Below are positions 16,918 through 26,037 of a stretch of DNA of 64,000 nt, piece after piece (the first letter of the stretch is position 1; every line of letters starts with the position of its first letter). Origin of the DNA: Planococcus glaciei (GTDB lineage: Bacteria > Bacillota > Bacilli > Bacillales_A > Planococcaceae); NCBI RefSeq assembly GCF_900099655.1, contig NZ_FNDC01000008.1:1-64000 (forward strand). Direction: 5' to 3'. A model generated the notes under the pieces. The model was not told the DNA's origin and ran no database searches. It was given only the letters and a program-made list of their open reading frames with translations. The translations under genes were made by a program, and so were the position numbers.

Positions 16918-18264
16918 ATGAAAAAGAAATTGGCAGCAGGAACATTTGCATTCGCATTAGGGGCAGCATCACTTTTAGGCAGCGCAGTCAGCGCTGAAGA
17001 AACCGCTGCATCAAAAGAAGATTATATTGTCGTCTTCAAAAACCAGAACAGTTTGCCAACCGGCTATGAAAATGTACTGGCAAATGCTGGCGGAAAAGTG
17101 AAAACCAAATTGGCGAAGCTTGGGGCGGTGGAAGTGTCTTCTTCCAATCCGAACTTTTTAGCTGAAGTGCAAAAATCATCCGCAGTTCTGGATGCAGATC
17201 CGGAACGCGTTATTTATCCGGAAGCGCCTGCAGTAGCTGAAGCGGCCGCAACGGAAGCGATTGGCGACAGCGCCGATCTTTACAATGCGTACCAATGGGA
17301 CATCAAGCAAGTGACGCAAAACGGCGCTTCGTGGGACTTGCCGGGCGGAACCGGGAAATCAGTCGATGGCAACGATATCGTCGTGGCAGTCATTGATACC
17401 GGCATTGATTACAACCACCCGGACTTAAAAGACAACTATGCCTACGGAAAATCATTCGTACCGGGCTATCCGGATGCGATGGATGAAAACAGCCACGGAA
17501 CGCACGTAGCAGGAGCCATTGCAGCAAACGGCCGGACTATGGGTGTTGGGCCCGACTTGAAAGTGGCAGCTTACCGCGTCTTCGGGCCGACTGGCGGAGC
17601 ATCGACAGCGAGCATTGCTGAAGCTTTAAGAACTGCGGCAGATGACAATGTTGATGTCGTCAACATGTCGCTTGGCGGCTATGACTGGCTGCAGGATCCG
17701 GAACAAAAAACAAGTGATGTTGCAGCGGACATGCGCCTGTTCAACCGCGCCATCCAGTACGCGATCCAGCAAGGCGTGACAGTTGTCGGCTCTTCTGGCA
17801 ACAACAGCCTCGATATCACAAGCCCGGGCAAAATGTCCGGTGACGACGGCGGTGCGACGCACAGAAGCCCGAGCAGCCAAACGATGATCCGCGTTTCAGC
17901 AGGCGGAGCGGCTAAGAACTTGGCATATTACTCGAACTACGGCGTCGGCAAAATTGACGTAATGGCCCCGGGCGGCGACTTGGGCCCGAACTACGATCCG
18001 GTAACAAAGACAGGGCGCGACAATTCCTACTTGTCTTATGCGACCATTCCGGGCGGCAAATACGGCTATAAAGCCGGCACGTCAATGGCTGCACCAAAAG
18101 TGGCTGGGCTTGCAGGCGTCATCATTGCAAAGCACGGCAAAGACAAATTGAAGCCGGCACAAGTCAAGCACATCATCCAGTCTTCATCTGAAGATGTTTT
18201 CAAAACAGGTTATGACAAATATTCTGGCTTCGGATTGATCGATGCGGTAGACGCACTGGATTGA
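16918..18264 (+). CDS. Secreted subtilisin-like serine protease (S8)
   Basis: A 448-residue preproenzyme. Signal peptide residues 1-26 (KKKLAAGTFAFALGAASLLG, cleavage after SAVSA) are followed by an I9-type propeptide (EDYIVVFKNQ, about 35-100) and the S8 domain. The catalytic triad is visible: Asp160 in VAVIDTGIDYNHPDL, His193 in NSHGTHVAG, Ser389 in GTSMAAPKVAG; the oxyanion Asn is in SSGNN (295/296). I chose ATG 16918, after AAGGGGGAAGC, because it places the signal peptide at the N-terminus; in-frame upstream ATGs would add a hydrophilic leader. Acts outside the cell in protein degradation. Transcribed alone. Confidence 0.93.
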   Translation: MKKKLAAGTFAFALGAASLLGSAVSAEETAASKEDYIVVFKNQNSLPTGYENVLANAGGKVKTKLAKLGAVEVSSSNPNFLAEVQKSSAVLDADPERVIYPEAPAVAEAAATEAIGDSADLYNAYQWDIKQVTQNGASWDLPGGTGKSVDGNDIVVAVIDTGIDYNHPDLKDNYAYGKSFVPGYPDAMDENSHGTHVAGAIAANGRTMGVGPDLKVAAYRVFGPTGGASTASIAEALRTAADDNVDVVNMSLGGYDWLQDPEQKTSDVAADMRLFNRAIQYAIQQGVTVVGSSGNNSLDITSPGKMSGDDGGATHRSPSSQTMIRVSAGGAAKNLAYYSNYGVGKIDVMAPGGDLGPNYDPVTKTGRDNSYLSYATIPGGKYGYKAGTSMAAPKVAGLAGVIIAKHGKDKLKPAQVKHIIQSSSEDVFKTGYDKYSGFGLIDAVDALD

Positions 18265-18284
18265 TTTGGAAACAGCCTACATGA

Positions 18285-18338
18285 AAAACAGCCATCTCCG
18301 GAATCAATCGGTTTCGGAGATGGCTGTTTTATTTTTTT
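18285..18338 (+). terminator. Terminator of the subtilase gene
   Basis: AAAACAGCCATCTCCG (18285-18300) is exactly complementary to CGGAGATGGCTGTTTT (18315-18330), followed by ATTTTTTT. Confidence 0.92.
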
Positions 18339-18434
18339 GTAAAATAATATTTTTTAAAGCTAAACAAAACGCTAAATGATGGGAAAATTACAAAAACTAT
18401 AGCAAATTTGCTGGCTTTGCCCTATCATTAATCT

Positions 18435-18470
18435 TAATGAATGCTCTTCTATCAGCTGAGCATTTTTCTT
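18435..18470 (+). other. Possible leader hairpin before the PPDK regulator
   Basis: TGCTC and GAGCA flank a short loop and are followed by TTTTTCTTATT, about 35 bases before the start at 18501. It could be a weak attenuator or the end of a short upstream RNA. Confidence 0.3.
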
Positions 18471-18500
18471 ATTGACTTTTGAATACGGGGAGAGGGTAAA

Positions 18501-19304
18501 TTGAGCCGAAAAGAAATCGTTTATGTCGTATCAGATTCCATCGGCGAAACAGCCGAACGGGTGGTTAAAGCAGTAGCCGCCCAATTCCTCGAGGATGAAA
18601 TTGGCATCCACCATACGTCGCATGTCAGTGATGAAGCGGATATTGACGAAATCATTGCAAAAGCCAAAAAAGATTCTTCCATCATCGTGTATACGATTGT
18701 CGTCGATGAACTGAGGGATTATCTGAACAAACGGGCCGAAGAAGAAAATGTTTCTGCGGTTGATTTATTGGCGCCTTTGATGCAGGCTTTTGTCGAAAAG
18801 TTCAATCGGGAGCCCGCCCATAAGCCAGGGCTCACGCATGTCTTGGATGAAAGGTATTTCCAAAAAGTGGACGCCATTGAGTTTGCGGTGAAGTATGATG
18901 ATGCGCGGGATCTGGAAGGCATCAAAAAAGCGGATATCGTGTTGATCGGCGTCTCCCGGACGTCCAAAACGCCGCTTTCGATGTATTTGGCATATAAAGG
19001 CTATAAAGTCGCCAATATTCCGTTGGTTCCGGAAGTGCCTGTACCGGTTGAACTGTTTGAGGTACCGAAAGGCAGGTGCATCGGCCTGGTCATTACACCG
19101 GACAACTTAAATGCGATCCGCAAAGAGCGGCTGAAAAAAATGGGCCTGCAGCCGAATGCATCTTATGCCCAGTTTGACCGGATCCTGCAGGAACTGGATT
19201 ACGCTGAAAAAATCATGAAGCGCGTCGGCTGTCCGGTCATTAATGTGTCAAACAAGGCGATTGAAGAAACGGCGAACGACGTAATTGATATTCTGAATCT
19301 CTAA
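18501..19304 (+). CDS. Pyruvate, phosphate dikinase regulatory protein (PDRP)
   Basis: A 267-residue bifunctional serine/threonine kinase and phosphotransferase (DUF299 type). It inactivates and reactivates pyruvate,phosphate dikinase or PEP synthase by phosphorylating and dephosphorylating a Thr next to the catalytic His. It starts RKEIVYVVSDSIGETAERVV and carries the P-loop-like IGVSRTSKTPLSMYLAYKG near residue 150-168. The TTG at 18501 lies behind GGGGAGAGGG at proper distance and begins at the conserved sequence. Its likely target, PPDK, is the next gene (30 bases away), which strongly supports the assignment. Confidence 0.93.
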   Translation: MSRKEIVYVVSDSIGETAERVVKAVAAQFLEDEIGIHHTSHVSDEADIDEIIAKAKKDSSIIVYTIVVDELRDYLNKRAEEENVSAVDLLAPLMQAFVEKFNREPAHKPGLTHVLDERYFQKVDAIEFAVKYDDARDLEGIKKADIVLIGVSRTSKTPLSMYLAYKGYKVANIPLVPEVPVPVELFEVPKGRCIGLVITPDNLNAIRKERLKKMGLQPNASYAQFDRILQELDYAEKIMKRVGCPVINVSNKAIEETANDVIDILNL

Positions 19305-19334
19305 ACACATTGATCATTTTGAGGAGGCATTTGG

Positions 19335-22001
19335 ATGGTTAAAATGGTATACATGTTTGATGAAGGAAACAGTGAGATGAAAGAGATCCTGGGCGGCAAA
19401 GGGGCAAATTTAGCCGAAATGACGAATATCGGTTTGCCGGTACCGCCCGGATTCACGATTTCTGCACAAGCCTGCAACGATTACTACGAATCCGGAAAGC
19501 GCATACAAGATGAAGTGAAAACCGAAATCCTGGAGTCGTTAAACCGCTTGGAAGAAACGACCGGGAAGAAATTAGGCGGGACAGACAATCCTTTGCTGGT
19601 GTCGGTGCGCTCCGGTTCGGTTTTTTCAATGCCCGGAATGATGGATACCGTTTTAAACTTGGGAATGAACGATGAAACAGTGGAAGCGGTAGCCAGGCTG
19701 ACCGGCAATCCGCGTTTCGCCTATGACTCCTACCGGCGTTTTATCCAGATGTTTTCAAATGTCGTGCTGGAAATTGACGTGTTTTATTTTGAACAGTATT
19801 TGGAGAAATTCAGAGAAGCGAAAGGCTACCAAAACGATCCTGAGCTGGAAGCAGATGATTGGAAGGAAGTCATTGCGGAATATAAAAAGATTGTCAAAAA
19901 GCATAAAAAAGAAGAATTTCCACAAGATCCGATGCAGCAGCTGTTCCTGGCGATTAATGCCGTTTTCGACTCCTGGAACAACCAGCGGGCAATCGTCTAC
20001 CGCCAGCTGAATAAAATCCCCGGCCATTACGGCACAGCGGTGAATATCCAAAGCATGGTGTTCGGCAATATGGGCAATGATTCCGGGACGGGCGTCGCTT
20101 TCACGCGCAATCCATCGACCGGTGAAGCTTTATTGTACGGCGAATACCTCATCAATGCCCAAGGGGAAGATGTCGTGGCCGGCATCCGGACCCCGAATCC
20201 GATCGATACGTTAAAACAGGATATGCCGGAAGTGTTTGAACAGTTCACGGAAGTATGCCGGCAGCTGGAGCGCCATTACCGCGATATGCAGGACATTGAA
20301 TTTACCGTCGAACACGGCAAATTGTTCATTCTGCAGACGCGGAACGGCAAACGGACGGCCCAGGCCGCGCTGCGTACTGCAGTCGAAATGGTGGAAGAAG
20401 GCGTCCTGACAAAACAGGAGGCGATCGGCCGGGTGGAGCCTGAACAGCTCAACCAATTGCTTCACCGCCGCATTGACGACCGCTACCAGAAAGATGTGCT
20501 GGCGAAGGGCTTGCCGGCTTCCCCGGGAGCGGCTACGGGACGGGTCGTATTCGATCCGGACGAAGCCGAGCATTTGAGCAAAGAAGGCATAAACGTGATC
20601 TTGGTCCGCACGGAAACGACTCCGGACGATATCCATGGCATTATCGCGGCACAAGGCGTTGTCACGAGCCGCGGCGGCATGACGAGCCATGCGGCCGTAG
20701 TGGCAAGAGGCATGGGCAAATCATGCATATGCGGCTGTGAAGCTTTACGGATCGATATGCAGCGAAAACAATTCCAAGTGGGCGAAACGGTCATCAAACA
20801 GCTCGATATCATTACGATAGACGGTGGAACCGGTGAAATTTTCGCGGGAGAGATCCCAATGATTGCGCCGGAGCTGTCAAAGGAATTTGAACTGTTGCTG
20901 TCATGGGCGGATCAGGAACGAAGCCTCGATGTACGGGCGAATGCCGACAATCCGGAAGACGCCAGAAAAGCAGTGGAATTCGGAGCGGAAGGTATTGGGC
21001 TGTGCCGGACCGAGCATATGTTTATGGAATCGAAACGGTCCCCGATTGTTCAGCAAATGATCCTGGCGGAAACGGAAGAAGAAAGAATACTGGCACTCGA
21101 CCGGCTATTGCCGATGCAGGAAAGTGATTTTGAAGGAATCTTTGAAGCGATGCAGGGGCTTCCAGTGACCATCCGGCTGCTTGACCCGCCGCTTCATGAA
21201 TTTTTGCCGGACAAAGAACAGTTAGCCGTAGAAGTGGCTGAAATGCAAGTGACGGATTCCCATTCTCCGGGACTGGCTGCAAAAGAAAAACTGTTGAAAC
21301 GCGTCCGCCAATTGCATGAATCGAACCCGATGCTGGGCCACCGTGGATGCCGCCTCGGAATTATCCATCCGGAAATCTATGAAATGCAGGTGACCGCTAT
21401 TTTCAATTCAGCGGCTAAACTGCAAAGCAAAGGGATTACAGTAAAACCCGAAATCATGATTCCGCTTGTAGGCCATGTCAATGAACTGAAAATCCTGCGT
21501 GAGCTGGTCAATGAAACCGCGGTTAAAGTCCAGGAGAAAACGGGTGAACAAATTGAATACTCGGTCGGCACCATGATCGAAGTGCCGCGTGCCGCACTTA
21601 CAGCCGATGAAATTGCCACCGAAGCCGACTTCTTTTCATTTGGCACAAATGATTTAACGCAGACGACGTTCGGCTACAGCCGCGACGATGCGGAAGGCAA
21701 GTTCCTGAAAGATTATGTGGACAGAAAGATCCTTCCGGACAATCCATTTGCTGTGCTCGACCGGGAAGGTGTGGGCGTACTGGTGAAAACGGGCATCAAA
21801 TTAGGAAAGCAGACCCGTCCGGACCTTAAAACGGGAATCTGCGGAGAACATGGCGGTGAAAAGAGTTCGATTGAATTCTGCTGCCAGCAAGGCATGGATT
21901 ACGTCAGCTGTTCGCCGTACCGTGTTCCATTGGCGCGTTTAGCTGCCGCTCAAGCTGCCATCAAACATGGGTTGAAACGGGCTGAAGTGACGCAGAAATG
22001 A
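19335..22001 (+). CDS. ppdK: Pyruvate, phosphate dikinase
   Basis: An 888-residue enzyme interconverting ATP + pyruvate + phosphate and AMP + PEP + PPi. The N-terminal ATP-grasp domain begins with GNSEMKEILGGKGANLAEMT. The central phosphohistidine domain has GGMTSHAAVVARGMGK (catalytic His, with the regulatory Thr-Ser beside it). The C-terminal PEP/pyruvate barrel shows FGTNDLTQ and KTGICGEHGG. Length is typical. ATG 19335 follows GAGGAGGCATTTGG. Cotranscribed with its regulator. The role is probably gluconeogenic PEP formation from pyruvate, which suits growth on compounds that yield pyruvate and acetyl-CoA. Confidence 0.96.
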   Translation: MVKMVYMFDEGNSEMKEILGGKGANLAEMTNIGLPVPPGFTISAQACNDYYESGKRIQDEVKTEILESLNRLEETTGKKLGGTDNPLLVSVRSGSVFSMPGMMDTVLNLGMNDETVEAVARLTGNPRFAYDSYRRFIQMFSNVVLEIDVFYFEQYLEKFREAKGYQNDPELEADDWKEVIAEYKKIVKKHKKEEFPQDPMQQLFLAINAVFDSWNNQRAIVYRQLNKIPGHYGTAVNIQSMVFGNMGNDSGTGVAFTRNPSTGEALLYGEYLINAQGEDVVAGIRTPNPIDTLKQDMPEVFEQFTEVCRQLERHYRDMQDIEFTVEHGKLFILQTRNGKRTAQAALRTAVEMVEEGVLTKQEAIGRVEPEQLNQLLHRRIDDRYQKDVLAKGLPASPGAATGRVVFDPDEAEHLSKEGINVILVRTETTPDDIHGIIAAQGVVTSRGGMTSHAAVVARGMGKSCICGCEALRIDMQRKQFQVGETVIKQLDIITIDGGTGEIFAGEIPMIAPELSKEFELLLSWADQERSLDVRANADNPEDARKAVEFGAEGIGLCRTEHMFMESKRSPIVQQMILAETEEERILALDRLLPMQESDFEGIFEAMQGLPVTIRLLDPPLHEFLPDKEQLAVEVAEMQVTDSHSPGLAAKEKLLKRVRQLHESNPMLGHRGCRLGIIHPEIYEMQVTAIFNSAAKLQSKGITVKPEIMIPLVGHVNELKILRELVNETAVKVQEKTGEQIEYSVGTMIEVPRAALTADEIATEADFFSFGTNDLTQTTFGYSRDDAEGKFLKDYVDRKILPDNPFAVLDREGVGVLVKTGIKLGKQTRPDLKTGICGEHGGEKSSIEFCCQQGMDYVSCSPYRVPLARLAAAQAAIKHGLKRAEVTQK

Positions 22002-22045
22002 AGGGTTTAGAAGTAGTTTCAGAAAAATAACCAAGTGTGGCAAGT

Positions 22046-22087
22046 GGCCTTTCCAAGGAGCAACATCCTTTGGGAAGGCCTCTTTTC
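22046..22087 (+). terminator. Terminator after ppdK
   Basis: GGCCTTTCC and GGGAAGGCC, extended inwards by AAGGA/TCCTT, followed by TCTTTT. It ends the PDRP-ppdK operon. Confidence 0.85.
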
Positions 22088-22201
22088 TTGATCCATTGCC
22101 AAGCCGTTCAAGTTTAAAGCAGGAGGCAGGGGATACTGCTGTAAACTTGAGTAAATGTAAATATCATAAAGCCATTTGAATGATTCACTTTAAAATAAAT
22201 C

Positions 22202-22238
22202 AAAGCCGCATCCTTCACAAAGAGGATGCGGCTTTTTA
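22202..22238 (+). terminator. Second terminator hairpin in the ppdK-LacI gap
   Basis: AAAGCCGCATCC and GGATGCGGCTTT around a ten-base loop, followed by TTTTTATGG. No gene lies between it and the first terminator. It may be a back-up or act in the leader of the LacI-type gene. Confidence 0.75.
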
Positions 22239-22311
22239 TGGTTATTCATTCGAATGATCCACTCAAATGCAGAAAGAAATTATGAATAAAAAAAATCATT
22301 CAACCACCACA

Positions 22312-22323
22312 CATGTATACATG
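22312..22323. promoter_or_regulatory. Candidate operator upstream of the LacI-type gene
   Basis: CATGTATACATG is a perfect 12-base palindrome. A second GTATAC-containing stretch occurs at about 22336. Both lie within 75 bases upstream of the regulator start at 22383, where autoregulation would be expected. Confidence 0.4.
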
Positions 22324-22382
22324 GTATGGTTAAAGAGTATACATAAACGGATGAATAAACGTTATTCGGAAAGGGTGTTTTC

Positions 22383-23390
22383 ATGGTTTCAACGACAGAA
22401 ATCGCAAAATATGCGGGAGTTTCCCAAACCACCGTGTCAAGAGTGCTGAATAAACCCGATCAAGTCAAAAAGGAAACTTACGACAAAGTCATGGCCGCCA
22501 TCACTGAATGGGGCTATTCGGCTGAACCGAAAGAAAAAATAGAAGAACTGAAAGCGGCCAAAACCATCAGAATTTTAGCATCCGCAAATGACCCGATCAT
22601 CTACCAGGGCGCGATGCAGGAAATTGTGAATAGTGCTGCAGAACAAGGGATGCTCGTGAATATTCATGTGTTCGCTGCAGGAGACAAAGAAGCGTTATAC
22701 AATGAATTAGCAGCCCAAGGAACCGCTGGCGTCATCGTTTCTTCCATGTCGATCGAGGAAGGGCTTGCTGAAAAATTGACACAGTCCGGTATTCCATTCG
22801 TTCTATTGAATGAAGGCTATTCGGAAAACGGCTATTCGGTTTCTTTGGATTATGCAGAAGCCGGTTATTTGGCGGCTAGTCATTTCATTGACAGCGGCCA
22901 TCAAGAGATCGCCTGGGTCGGCGGACTGCTCGACTCCGAAATGAATAGGGACGGCCTTCTCGGTTTTGTCCATGCCTTGCAGGCAAATAACCATAAAATC
23001 CGTAAAAAGCGCTTAGTAGTTACGGAACCGGACAAAGTATCGCTTTATGCCGCTTTTGAAAGTTTGATGGTGCTTAAGAAAAAGCCGACTGCGATTGTAG
23101 CAGCATCCGACAGTCTGGCCATTCAATTGGTGGAGTTTTTGCAGATTGCCGGGCTGGATGTTCCAAAGGATATCAGCATTATCGGAATCGGCAATTCCGC
23201 AGAAGCGAGCCATCCGTTCAACGAACTTAGTTCAGTTGGCATCTCAGCTGAAAGCAAGGAGCTGGGACAGGATGCCATATCACTGATTTTTGAAAGCATG
23301 AGCGGCAAAGATACAGAGATTCGGCATATAAAGAAAAATGTGGCATTAGTTGAACGGCAAACAACGAAGCCGCTGCCTGTGAAAAAGTAA
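22383..23390 (+). CDS. LacI-family transcriptional regulator
   Basis: 335 residues. The N-terminal helix-turn-helix and hinge helix are clear: TTEIAKYAGVSQTTVSRVLN, then KPDQVKKETYDKVMAAI. A periplasmic-binding-protein-like effector domain follows (VIVSSMSIEEGLAEKL, PTAIVAASDSLAIQLVEFLQ, DISIIGIGNS). Usually binds a sugar or related ligand. ATG 22383 follows GGAAAGGGTGTTTTC. It is monocistronic, flanked by terminators, and convergent with the MmgE/PrpD gene. The target operon is not shown by context; the Gfo/Idh/ThuA operon is one possibility in the window. Confidence 0.92.
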   Translation: MVSTTEIAKYAGVSQTTVSRVLNKPDQVKKETYDKVMAAITEWGYSAEPKEKIEELKAAKTIRILASANDPIIYQGAMQEIVNSAAEQGMLVNIHVFAAGDKEALYNELAAQGTAGVIVSSMSIEEGLAEKLTQSGIPFVLLNEGYSENGYSVSLDYAEAGYLAASHFIDSGHQEIAWVGGLLDSEMNRDGLLGFVHALQANNHKIRKKRLVVTEPDKVSLYAAFESLMVLKKKPTAIVAASDSLAIQLVEFLQIAGLDVPKDISIIGIGNSAEASHPFNELSSVGISAESKELGQDAISLIFESMSGKDTEIRHIKKNVALVERQTTKPLPVKK

Positions 23391-23405
23391 TTCTAATTAT
23401 AAAAG

Positions 23406-23443
23406 CAAAGCTGCACCGGTTTTTACACCGCTGCAGCTTTTTT
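23406..23443. terminator. Bidirectional terminator between the LacI-type and MmgE/PrpD genes
   Basis: AAAGCTGC and GCAGCTTT with an inner CGGT/ACCG pair, followed by TTTT on the plus side and by A-rich DNA on the minus side. It serves both convergent genes. Confidence 0.8.
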
Positions 23444-23451
23444 GGCGTCCA

Positions 23452-24816
23452 TTATTTGTAGTAATTGACTAAAGCATCTGCTAAATCATAATCCAGTTGC
23501 TTCGTAAGTTGACCCCATAAAGCTTCAGGAAGAGTGATTTCTGCAGCTGAACAGCATTGAACAAACTTGTCTTTCACGGCATTTGGATCGGTATCCGGGC
23601 TGAGGCTATAGACGGAATGAAATTCTTCCGATTTTGTGAATATGCGGATATCGCCCGGAGGCAAACCAGGAAAGTTGGCTTGGGCCGGTTTTATTTCAAT
23701 CAAGCTTGAAAGCTGTAAAACGTTGGAATCGTCCAATGCTTTTTCCGTTAAATTGTTTAAATCCACTCGGCCGTGGACGAGTGCAAATGCCACCATGAAG
23801 GGAATGCTGAATTTGGCATCCTGTAAGGTGCGGGGGCGGCAACGCTCTGCCAAAGGACGGCAAAGCATCGCGGCAGTTTCGTTGGCGCCGATGACAATTC
23901 TGCTGATTTCTTGTGCTTCTGTTTTGCCGCGAAGCAGCAATGCTGCTTGGATAAAAGGATGCGAATAACGGCAGCTGGGAAAAAGTTTAATCGAAGTGTC
24001 AGCAAACACCCATATTTCTGTATCCAGCAGGATACTTTGCTGGGACTTTGCAAGATTTTGCCCGAAATAGATCCGAAAAAATCCAGTCGGTCCATCCATA
24101 CTGCTGGAAGGAGCCGTGACGCCTTGGCTTGCCAATAATGCCGCCTGAACACCGCCCATCGAAGCGAACGCCGGATAGATGGAACGCGCCTGTGACCCTG
24201 TTCCAACGCCTGCTTCTTTCCCGCCGGCAGCTTGCATATAGGCAAGCCCGATGGCATGTCGAAGCTCCTCGTCAGTCAACCCAAGCACCAGTCCGGCAGT
24301 AATCGCTGCCCCAAAATAACCAAACAGCTGGCTCAAGAACCAATTTGCATCCGCTCCGACGCCCTTGGGTTCAATCGCTTTGCCCATCCGGCAAAGAAGT
24401 TCATTTCCAAGCGCTACGGCTGTCACCAAATCGATGGCTGGTGGTTTGCCTGCATCGGCGGCAGCTAAAGCCGCCGCTAAAGAAATGGGTGTCGGATGAA
24501 TTCTGGCCAAATCATTGATGTCGTCAAAATCCAAGGCATGCGCCAGAGCGGTATTGCAAAAAGCCGCATGGCCAGGCGGCAACCGCATAGGGCTGCCGAT
24601 GACTTTTCCGGTGCCGCTTGCGCCCATCGCCATCGCCAGCATGGATTGATGAGCGGTAGGTGCACGTTTTTGAGCAGCTAAAGAAATGGCAACGGTATCT
24701 TTTATATGCAGTTTTGTCTTCTCGGCAATCTTTTCAGGCAGCCCTTGCTTTTGGCGAATGCGGATCGCCTGGATCCATTCCGTGCTTAACGTCAATTCCA
24801 CCACTTCCTTTTCCAA
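23452..24816 (-). CDS. MmgE/PrpD-family protein
   Basis: 454 residues, the usual size for the family that includes 2-methylcitrate dehydratase and cis-aconitate decarboxylase. The helical domain shows HIKDTVAISLAAQKRAP, NTALAHALDFDDIND (the conserved DFDD motif) and HPTPISLAAALAAA. The later lid domain has SIKLFPSCRYSHPFIQAAL. It probably dehydrates or decarboxylates a hydroxy- or tricarboxylic acid; the exact substrate is unknown. The likely start is TTG 24816 (24795 also possible); the ribosome binding site is weak. It is divergent from the GntR gene, with the GntR-type palindrome between, so it probably belongs to the aromatic regulon. Confidence 0.85.
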   Translation of the reverse strand: MEKEVVELTLSTEWIQAIRIRQKQGLPEKIAEKTKLHIKDTVAISLAAQKRAPTAHQSMLAMAMGASGTGKVIGSPMRLPPGHAAFCNTALAHALDFDDINDLARIHPTPISLAAALAAADAGKPPAIDLVTAVALGNELLCRMGKAIEPKGVGADANWFLSQLFGYFGAAITAGLVLGLTDEELRHAIGLAYMQAAGGKEAGVGTGSQARSIYPAFASMGGVQAALLASQGVTAPSSSMDGPTGFFRIYFGQNLAKSQQSILLDTEIWVFADTSIKLFPSCRYSHPFIQAALLLRGKTEAQEISRIVIGANETAAMLCRPLAERCRPRTLQDAKFSIPFMVAFALVHGRVDLNNLTEKALDDSNVLQLSSLIEIKPAQANFPGLPPGDIRIFTKSEEFHSVYSLSPDTDPNAVKDKFVQCCSAAEITLPEALWGQLTKQLDYDLADALVNYYK

Positions 24817-25013
24817 ATAATAGTTCCATACTATCCTTCCAAAAAATTTCTCACAATCATTTTTTTCATAAGAAAATCAAAATCGAGTCAAATCAGTAAA
24901 GAAAACAGCAGCCTTTTTAGCTTGCCGAGTTCCTAATGGAGGGCATTGACAAAAGAAACAATTGCCCCTTATAGTTCGACTACAATGTCTGAAAATTTTA
25001 TTTTTTATCGAGA

Positions 25014-25025
25014 CTAAAATATTAG
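25014..25025. promoter_or_regulatory. GntR-type operator copy 1
   Basis: CTAAAATATTAG, a near-perfect palindrome, lies 22 bases before the GntR gene ATG and between it and the divergent MmgE/PrpD gene. The same 12 bases recur at 25958-25969, and a perfect palindromic variant at 26038-26049. The GntR regulator next to it is the natural binder. Position suggests autorepression. Confidence 0.65.
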
Positions 25026-25047
25026 CTTTGAAAATGGAGGAATCGAA

Positions 25048-25683
25048 ATGAAAGAAGAACAGGCGTATAAAACCATCAAAAATATGATTGTCCAAGGAAA
25101 GTTCTCGATGCAGGAATCGATCAGCATCAACGGGCTGGCAGAAGAAATGAACATGAGCCGGACGCCGGTCCACAAGGCATTGGCGCAATTGGAAAGGGAA
25201 GGCTATATCACAATTACACCGCAAGTCGGCGTTTTTGTCCGCCGCCCGGAGCCGAAAGAAATCCAGGATCGGCTGCAGCTCTGTGTCGCGATTGACGTTT
25301 TTCTGGCCGAGCAGGCATCCCGGTCCATCACCGAATTGCAGTTGGAGGAATTGAAGAAAGTGCTCGAAGCGATGGAGTTTCCGGGGGTGGCCGCTGACGA
25401 CTACGAAGCGCTGAACGTGCAATTCCATACGATCATCTGCAAAGCAGCCGATAACGATTTTGCGTTCCGGACGAACAAAATCAATTGGGATTACTTGAAT
25501 TACGTCAACATCTCCGATGAATTGTTTCAAGGCGGAAACCGGGAGCAATCGCAAGCGGAACACCGGATGATTTACTACGCTTTAAAAGACCGCGATACCA
25601 AGCTGACCGAGCTGCTGGTGCGGAAGCATTTATTGCGAGTTGCGCAATTTATTACCGAAAAATACAAGCTTGTGAATGCGTAA
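25048..25683 (+). CDS. GntR-family transcriptional regulator (FadR/FCD type)
   Basis: 211 residues. An N-terminal winged helix (about 1-65) shows ISINGLAEEMNMSRTPVHKA, then LAQLEREGYITITPQVGVFV. An all-helical FCD ligand domain follows, with Asp/His positions DYEALNVQFHTIIC, NREQSQAEHRMIYYAL and VRKHLL forming the usual metal/acid-binding pocket. FCD regulators sense carboxylic acids. ATG 25048 follows GGAGGAATCGAA. It lies between the MmgE/PrpD gene and the first ring-cleavage genes, and three matching palindromes occur around it, so it is the probable local repressor of the aromatic operon starting at 26069. Confidence 0.92.
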   Translation: MKEEQAYKTIKNMIVQGKFSMQESISINGLAEEMNMSRTPVHKALAQLEREGYITITPQVGVFVRRPEPKEIQDRLQLCVAIDVFLAEQASRSITELQLEELKKVLEAMEFPGVAADDYEALNVQFHTIICKAADNDFAFRTNKINWDYLNYVNISDELFQGGNREQSQAEHRMIYYALKDRDTKLTELLVRKHLLRVAQFITEKYKLVNA

Positions 25684-25880
25684 ATACGAAAAAGGCGTCC
25701 GTTTTCCGTAAGTTTTATACAGAAAACGAAAAGGAATGTAACAACTATTTATTGAGTTTTCAAAATAGATTGAAAACTACGGATCTTGCGCATAGAATCA
25801 AAATCAAGAACCAAAGCAAGCTGATAGGAAAAGCAGGAAGGAGGACCAGAAGCATAAACGAAATATCTTCATTTTTGAAA

Positions 25881-25894
25881 TGTAAGCGTTTTAA
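25881..25894 (+). promoter_or_regulatory. cre-like CcpA site, one mismatch
   Basis: TGTAAGCGTTTTAA fits the cre consensus TGNAANCGNWNNCA except for the C near the end. It lies upstream of the first aromatic operon, in a 385-base gap that holds two GntR-type palindromes but no gene. Confidence 0.4.
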
Positions 25895-25957
25895 TTCTGG
25901 GAGCTGAAACGAAATGTTCGGCTGACACCACCAGCTAAATGGCAAAGAATAGCTCAA

Positions 25958-25969
25958 CTAAAATATTAG
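25958..25969. promoter_or_regulatory. GntR-type operator copy 2
   Basis: CTAAAATATTAG, identical to the copy at 25014-25025. It lies about 110 bases upstream of the hydrolase gene, 80 bases from copy 3, a spacing compatible with looping or with flanking a promoter. Confidence 0.65.
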
Positions 25970-26037
25970 AATTTCAATTTGGCCCTAAAGACAACAAATT
26001 CTATTTTACAAGCTTATTTCTTCAATATTTATATGAC

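Noticed and set aside
25760-25957. 65-codon hydrophobic frame on the minus strand
   Set aside because: Lies in a regulatory gap with operator sites, without a ribosome binding site.
25930-25960. Possible sigma-54 promoter upstream of the first aromatic operon
   Set aside because: TGGC without a properly spaced TTGC partner; the aromatic regulator also lacks the sigma-54-activating AAA+ domain.
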